From Dehalococcoidia bacterium (GTDB taxonomy: Bacteria; Chloroflexota; Dehalococcoidia; Lucifugimonadales; Australimonadaceae): a stretch of 64,000 nt of DNA. Of the stretch, positions 60,111 through 64,000 are shown piece by piece. The position numbers were made by a program, and so were the translations under genes. The first letter of the stretch is position 1. Each line of letters begins with the position of its first letter. The stretch spans positions 186,001 to 250,000 of the forward strand of contig JAJEFD010000002.1 of assembly GCA_022820645.1 (NCBI GenBank). The letters run 5' to 3'. The notes below the pieces were generated by a model. It saw only the letters and a program-made list of their open reading frames with translations, did no database searches and was not told the DNA's origin.

Positions 60111-61412
60111 TCAGGAGACGGCCGCTTCCTGCCAGGGCGGCGCGTCCGCCCACGGACGCAGGAAGTCCTGTATCTCCTTCAGGTGCTCCGGGCTCTGACC
60201 AGCCTGCGACGGCGTGAAGTTCGCCAGCCGCGCGGGGTTGTTCATGGACGGCCAGTGCTCCAGTGGCAGCTTGATGCACTCGTTCTCCCCCTCGTCCCGC
60301 ACGACGGCCATCGGCTCCCCCCCGTCGGCCACGACGGCCATCTGCTCCGTGAGCAGCTTGCGGTAGAGGATGATGCCGCGGTCGGACTCGCCGAGGTGCT
60401 CGCGGTGGCGCGGCGCGATCCCGCCCTGCGTGATCCACGCAACGAAGTCCTGGTGGTTCACGAGGTCCTCGATGAGGCGGCCGTCTTCCTCGTAGAGGTT
60501 CACGTTGAAGTACGGGATGCGCTCCTGCGGCTGCACGGCCTGGCCGGGCGCGGCGCGGTAGAAGAACCACGTCACGTGGAGCGTGTTCTCGTCGTCGACG
60601 GGGGTGCGGAACTGCATCGAACAGCGCACCGAGCTCCCAACGAACAGTATCTGCGGGAACATGATGGGGTGACCGATCGCCCAGTCGCCGTGAGTCTCGT
60701 CGATGCCCTCGGTGATGCGGCGTTTCACGATGCCGTAGTCGAAGACGTCGAAGCCGATCTTCTGGTGCCGCTTCGGCAGGATGCCGAACTCATCGGGCTT
60801 GGCGAGGCCGAGACGCACCGCCTTGTCGTGCTGCTGCCGGACGCCCCAGTAGCCGTGCAGCCACTCCAGGTGTACCGGGTCGAGTGAGTTCTCCATGCAC
60901 TGCAACCAGTTGCACGGGAGCGGCGCGAGCGCAACCTCGCTCCAGCCGTCGTCCCAGGTGAACGGCTCCCAGTTCGGCAGCAGCGGCGTCGGCTGCGGGC
61001 CCATGTACGCGAACACCATGCCCGCGAGCACCTGCACCGGGTAGCCCGCGACCTTCACCTTCTCCTTGAAGCGTCCGTCCGGATGCACCGTCTCCTCGAA
61101 GGGCTGCTCGATGCACTGGCCGGTCTCGTCCATCATCCAGCCGTGGTACATGCAGCGGAGACCGTGCTCCTCCGGTATGCCGTAGGAGAGGTCGACCCGA
61201 CGGTGGGGGCAGAAGCGGTCGATGAGTCCAAGTGTGCCGGACTTGTCCTTGTAGAGGACGAGGTCCTCGCCGAGCAGCCGCACCGCCTTGGTGGGACGCT
61301 CGTCGAGCTCCGCGGCGGCTGCGATGGGGTGCCAGTAGCGGCGCATGAGTTCGCCCATCGGCGAGCCCGGGCCGACTCTCGACAGTCGTTCGTTCTCCTG
61401 GATGCTGAGCAT
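60111..61412 (-). CDS. Rieske non-heme iron oxygenase, large subunit (phthalate dioxygenase-like)
   Basis: 433 aa. The Rieske [2Fe-2S] site is C68-x-H70-x16-C87-x2-H90 (CPHRR...CMYHGW). The mononuclear iron site is in ENSLDPVHLEWLHGYWG with the bridging Asp and two His. Size and the single-gene arrangement fit alpha3-type oxygenases (phthalate 4,5-dioxygenase, carnitine or demethylase types) that use a separate reductase; no reductase or ferredoxin gene is near. SAR202-type Chloroflexota carry many such paralogues. Substrate unknown; hydroxylation or O-demethylation are both possible. Confidence 0.92.
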   Translation of the reverse strand: MLSIQENERLSRVGPGSPMGELMRRYWHPIAAAAELDERPTKAVRLLGEDLVLYKDKSGTLGLIDRFCPHRRVDLSYGIPEEHGLRCMYHGWMMDETGQCIEQPFEETVHPDGRFKEKVKVAGYPVQVLAGMVFAYMGPQPTPLLPNWEPFTWDDGWSEVALAPLPCNWLQCMENSLDPVHLEWLHGYWGVRQQHDKAVRLGLAKPDEFGILPKRHQKIGFDVFDYGIVKRRITEGIDETHGDWAIGHPIMFPQILFVGSSVRCSMQFRTPVDDENTLHVTWFFYRAAPGQAVQPQERIPYFNVNLYEEDGRLIEDLVNHQDFVAWITQGGIAPRHREHLGESDRGIILYRKLLTEQMAVVADGGEPMAVVRDEGENECIKLPLEHWPSMNNPARLANFTPSQAGQSPEHLKEIQDFLRPWADAPPWQEAAVS

Positions 61413-61490
61413 GGTCTACCTCCCTGTGCTCCATACACTTCCGGGCCGGTTGGCCGGATTGTACCGCACATGGCGATCTCTCGCCCCACG

Positions 61491-61496
61491 TATAAT
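61491..61496 (+). promoter_or_regulatory. TATAAT -10 element of the first esterase
   Basis: TATAATCCGG followed by CCATCCGGTC and AGGAGG before the ATG. The same layout with TATACT recurs before the second esterase, so the promoter was duplicated with the gene. Confidence 0.55.
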
Positions 61497-61525
61497 CCGG
61501 CCATCCGGTCTGCAGGAGGCGCGTC

Positions 61526-62461
61526 ATGCCGCTCGACCCTGAAGCGAAAGCCTCGTTGGAGAAACGCATCGAGATGGGCGTGCTCGAGCCGCATGAGTCG
61601 AGCCCGGAGGAGGCGCGCGCGCTGCAGGCGGCCCGGCCGAACCTGCCGGGGCCTGAAGTAGCGTCGGTGAGCGACCATCGCGCGCCCGGCCCCCACGGCG
61701 ACGTGCCTGTGCGGGTCTACGTCCCGGTGACCGACGACGCGGGACCCCTGCCCGTCTCCATGTGGTTCCACGGCGGCGGATGGGTCATCGGTAGCGTCGC
61801 GACGAACGATGCGACGTGCCGGGCGCTCGCGAACGCGGCAGGGGCCATCGTCGTGTCGGTCGACTACCGGCTTGCGCCGGAGCACAAGTTCCCCATACCG
61901 TTCGACGACTCCTACGCCGCGACGGTGTGGGCGGCGGAGAACGCGGCGTCGCTTGGCGGCGACTCGTCGCGGTTGGCGGTCGCGGGCGCGAGCGCCGGCG
62001 GGAACCTCTCGGCGACGATAGCGCTCCGGGCGCGGGATGAGAACGGGCCAGCGCTCGCCCACCAGTCGCTCATCTACCCGGTCACCGACCGGGACTACAG
62101 TCGTCCGTCCTACGCCGAGAACGGCGAGGGGTACGGACTCTCCTACGCCTCGATGCTCTGGTTCTGGGACTGCTATCTCTCCAGCGAGGCCGACGCCTCG
62201 AACCCGTACGTTGTGCCGATGCTCGCGGAGGACCTGTCCGGCCTGCCCCCGGCGTTCGTCCTGACGTGCGAGTACGACCCGCTCCGCGACGAGGGCGAAG
62301 CGTACGCGGAGCGCCTGCGCGCGGCGGGCGTGCCAACGAAGCATTCGCGCTACGACGGGATGATTCACGCGTTCTTCAACGCGGGCATCCCATTCACACG
62401 GACGTGGGACGCTATCGACGAGACGGCAGGCGAGCTGCGGAAGGCGTTCGGTACAGCGTAG
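61526..62461 (+). CDS. alpha/beta hydrolase, hormone-sensitive-lipase family esterase, copy 1
   Basis: 311 aa cytosolic carboxylesterase. Oxyanion-hole motif WFHGGGWVIGS, nucleophile Ser in VAGASAGGNLSA, Asp in CEYDPLRDEGEAYAERL and His in DGMIHAFFNAG complete the triad. The N-terminal cap begins MPLDPEAKASLEKRIEMGV. The next gene encodes a near-twin, so this is a recent tandem duplication. Substrates of HSL-family enzymes are short acyl esters. Confidence 0.93.
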   Translation: MPLDPEAKASLEKRIEMGVLEPHESSPEEARALQAARPNLPGPEVASVSDHRAPGPHGDVPVRVYVPVTDDAGPLPVSMWFHGGGWVIGSVATNDATCRALANAAGAIVVSVDYRLAPEHKFPIPFDDSYAATVWAAENAASLGGDSSRLAVAGASAGGNLSATIALRARDENGPALAHQSLIYPVTDRDYSRPSYAENGEGYGLSYASMLWFWDCYLSSEADASNPYVVPMLAEDLSGLPPAFVLTCEYDPLRDEGEAYAERLRAAGVPTKHSRYDGMIHAFFNAGIPFTRTWDAIDETAGELRKAFGTA

Positions 62462-62486
62462 ACAGCCCAGCCCCTTTACCCTCGCG

Positions 62487-62492
62487 TATACT
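62487..62492 (+). promoter_or_regulatory. TATACT -10 element of the second esterase
   Basis: TATACTCCGG followed by CGCATCCGGTC and AAGGAGA before the GTG start; a diverged copy of the upstream element at 61491. Confidence 0.5.
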
Positions 62493-62522
62493 CCGGCGCA
62501 TCCGGTCCGAAGGAGAGCCAGC

Positions 62523-63458
62523 GTGCCGCTCGACCCTGAAGCGAAGGCCTCGTTGGAGAAGCAGGCCGCCATGGGCCTGCCCGCCCAGCACGAGGTGAGC
62601 CCCGAAGAGGCGCGCGCGATGTCGGAGTCGCAGCCGCGCATCCCCGGGCCGGAGGTCGCGTCGGTGAGCGATGTCGCCGCGCCGGGGCCGCACGGCGACG
62701 TTCCCGTGCGAGTGTACGTGCCCGTGACGGACGACGCGGCTCCCCTGCCCGTGTGCGTTTGGTTCCACGGCGGCGGCTGGGTGGTCGGCAGCATCGCAAC
62801 GAACGACCCGACGTGCCGGGCGCTGGCGGATGCGTCCGGGGCCATCGTCGCATCGGTGGACTACCGGCTTGCGCCGGAGCACCGGTTCCCCATCCCGCTC
62901 GACGACTGCTACGCAGCGACGGAGTGGGCAGTAGCGAACGCGGCATCGTTCGGCGGCGACCCGTCGCGGCTGGCGGTTGCGGGATCGAGCGCGGGCGGGA
63001 ATCTCGCCGCGGCGGTCGCGCTGCGAGCGCGGGACGAAGGCAAGCTCCGGCTCGCACACCAGTCGCTCATCTGTCCGGTGGTCGACAACGACTTCACCCG
63101 TCCGTCCTACATCGCGAACGGCGAGGGCTACGGGCTCAACTACGACACGATGGTCTACTTCTGGCAATGCTACGTGCGCGACGAGGCGGACGCCTCCAAC
63201 CCGTACGTCGCGCCGATGGCGGCAGCCGACCTGTCCGGCCTGGCGTCCGCCTTCGTCCTGACGTGCGAGTACGACCCGCTCCGCGACGAGGGTGAGGCAT
63301 ACGCGGAGCGGCTGCGCGAGGCGGGCGTGCCAACGAAGCTGAGCCGCTACGACGGGCAGATCCACGCGCTGTTCAACGCGGGCGTGCCGTTCACGCGGAC
63401 GTGGGACGCCATCAGCGAGGCGGCAGGCGAGCTGCGGAAAGCGTTCGGCACTGCGTAA
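62523..63458 (+). CDS. alpha/beta hydrolase, hormone-sensitive-lipase family esterase, copy 2
   Basis: 311 aa, GTG start, start-to-start distance 997 bp from copy 1. Same length and triad: WFHGGGWVVGS, VAGSSAGGNLAA, CEYDPLRDEGEAYAERL and DGQIHALFNAG. Most differences cluster in residues 10-50 and 170-215, the cap and acyl-pocket regions, which suggests divergence in substrate range. The N- and C-termini are almost unchanged. Confidence 0.93.
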   Translation: MPLDPEAKASLEKQAAMGLPAQHEVSPEEARAMSESQPRIPGPEVASVSDVAAPGPHGDVPVRVYVPVTDDAAPLPVCVWFHGGGWVVGSIATNDPTCRALADASGAIVASVDYRLAPEHRFPIPLDDCYAATEWAVANAASFGGDPSRLAVAGSSAGGNLAAAVALRARDEGKLRLAHQSLICPVVDNDFTRPSYIANGEGYGLNYDTMVYFWQCYVRDEADASNPYVAPMAAADLSGLASAFVLTCEYDPLRDEGEAYAERLREAGVPTKLSRYDGQIHALFNAGVPFTRTWDAISEAAGELRKAFGTA

Positions 63459-64000
63459 TCCCTCCAGCACCAGCCCCCGCCCGCCGGGGATACCGCGCTT
63501 CTGGCCGGCGCACCGCGTCTTCTACGGGTGGGCCATCGTCGGCGCGGCGTTCGTCGCGACGTTCGCTGAGGTGCCCGGCTTCGGGCCGGTACTCACCGTC
63601 TTCGTCAAGCCGATACAGGACGAGTTGGGCTGGTCGTACACGACGATCGCGACGGGGTTCCTCATCGGGAGCGCATCGGGAGCGGTTGCGTCGAGCCTCA
63701 CGGGTTGGCTGGTCGACAGGTACGGGCCGCGCGTTGTGGTGGCGCTGGGAGGCGTGGGGCTCGCGGGAGCGCTCGTGGGGCTGTCGACGATACAGGAACC
63801 GTGGCACTTCTGGACGTTCTTCGGGCTGGCGCGCGGCTCGGTGATAGCGGGCGTGGAGATCGGGTCGTCGGTCGCGATAGCGAAGTGGTTCGTGCGGCAG
63901 CGCGGGCGGACGCTGGCGGTCAAGTCGATGGGCCAGCGCTCGGGGCAGGTGGTGCTCCCCATCGTGAGCTTCCTCATCATGGACGCGTCCGACTGGCGGA
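63451..64000 (+). CDS. MFS transporter, N-terminal part (cut by window edge, start unclear)
   Basis: The frame encodes FYGWAIVGAAFVATFAEVPG, FGPVLTVFVKPIQDELGWSY, TTIATGFLIGSASGAVASSL and the MFS loop TGWLVDRYGPRVVVALGG, continuing past the right edge. It resembles monocarboxylate/oxalate-type MFS proteins. No ATG, GTG or TTG precedes the first conserved residues in this frame. The listed start is a CTG overlapping the previous gene's end and is only a guess; the first GTG would cut into the first membrane helix. A non-canonical start or a frameshift is possible. Confidence 0.75.
   Translation, partial: MRNPSSTSPRPPGIPRFWPAHRVFYGWAIVGAAFVATFAEVPGFGPVLTVFVKPIQDELGWSYTTIATGFLIGSASGAVASSLTGWLVDRYGPRVVVALGGVGLAGALVGLSTIQEPWHFWTFFGLARGSVIAGVEIGSSVAIAKWFVRQRGRTLAVKSMGQRSGQVVLPIVSFLIMDASDWR

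Overview
The window is a GC-rich bacterial chromosome segment with short intergenic gaps, many ATGA start/stop overlaps and mixed ATG/GTG/TTG starts. Gene content suggests an aerobic, heterotrophic Chloroflexota of the Dehalococcoidia/SAR202 type: DapL-type lysine synthesis, an LLM-family flavin oxidoreductase, a Rieske oxygenase, CaiB-type CoA transferase, MmgE/PrpD, LivGFHM, lipoprotein cytochrome c, and tmRNA beside smpB. This assignment is an inference from gene content; there is no rRNA to settle it.

Layout. 0-6.7 kb (minus strand): the N-terminal part of fabF, a GH15 glucoamylase-like hydrolase, a degenerate metallo-beta-lactamase-fold protein, ilvB and an amidohydrolase. 6.9-20.6 kb (plus strand): an EndoQ-like DNA repair nuclease, then a long catabolic run (PEP-mutase/isocitrate-lyase family, DUF336, CoA transferase, acyl-CoA dehydrogenase, CitE-type lyase, two heme-oxygenase-fold proteins, MaoC hydratase, MmgE/PrpD, SDR, TcuA-like flavoprotein, dihydroxyphthalate-decarboxylase-like protein). 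Together these look like a route for a CoA-activated branched dicarboxylic acid. 20.8-27 kb: NAD salvage (pncB/pncA, convergent), dapF translationally coupled to two genes of the Nmad3 and Nmad2 nucleotide-modification-associated families, a repeat-rich gap and dapL. 27-31.3 kb: hflX, a tail-specific protease, smpB and ssrA. 31.4-37.5 kb: a branched-chain amino-acid-type ABC transporter (livGFHM) facing a substrate-binding protein that is an internal tandem duplication and carries an in-frame TAG near its C-terminus. 37.5-43 kb: dnaN, a c-type cytochrome, small regulators and membrane proteins, an enoyl-CoA hydratase and tRNA-Arg(TCT). 43-52.9 kb: modAB without modC, a CcdA-like protein, then a complete phosphate regulon (phoB-phoR-pstSCAB-phoU) with TTAAC-type repeats spaced 11 bp. 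52.9-64 kb: an EVE-domain protein, an LLM oxidoreductase, an EamA exporter, a MerR regulator, uvrC, a VOC protein, an MFS exporter, a Rieske oxygenase, two tandem esterases that duplicated together with their promoters, and the start of another MFS gene.

A family of GC-rich palindromic intergenic repeats (modules built on CCCCTCTCC...GGAGAGGG, GTGTAGGGGC...TTGTGGGTGCCC and GTCATTCCCGCG...CGGGAA) fills seven or eight of the gaps. No CRISPR array, insertion sequence, integrase or phage structural gene was seen. The best candidates for undescribed biology are the dapF-Nmad3-Nmad2 unit, the paired heme-oxygenase-fold proteins inside the dicarboxylate cluster, the tandem-fused binding protein with its nonsense codon, and the 10-bp-periodic ATGAGCGG array upstream of dapL.
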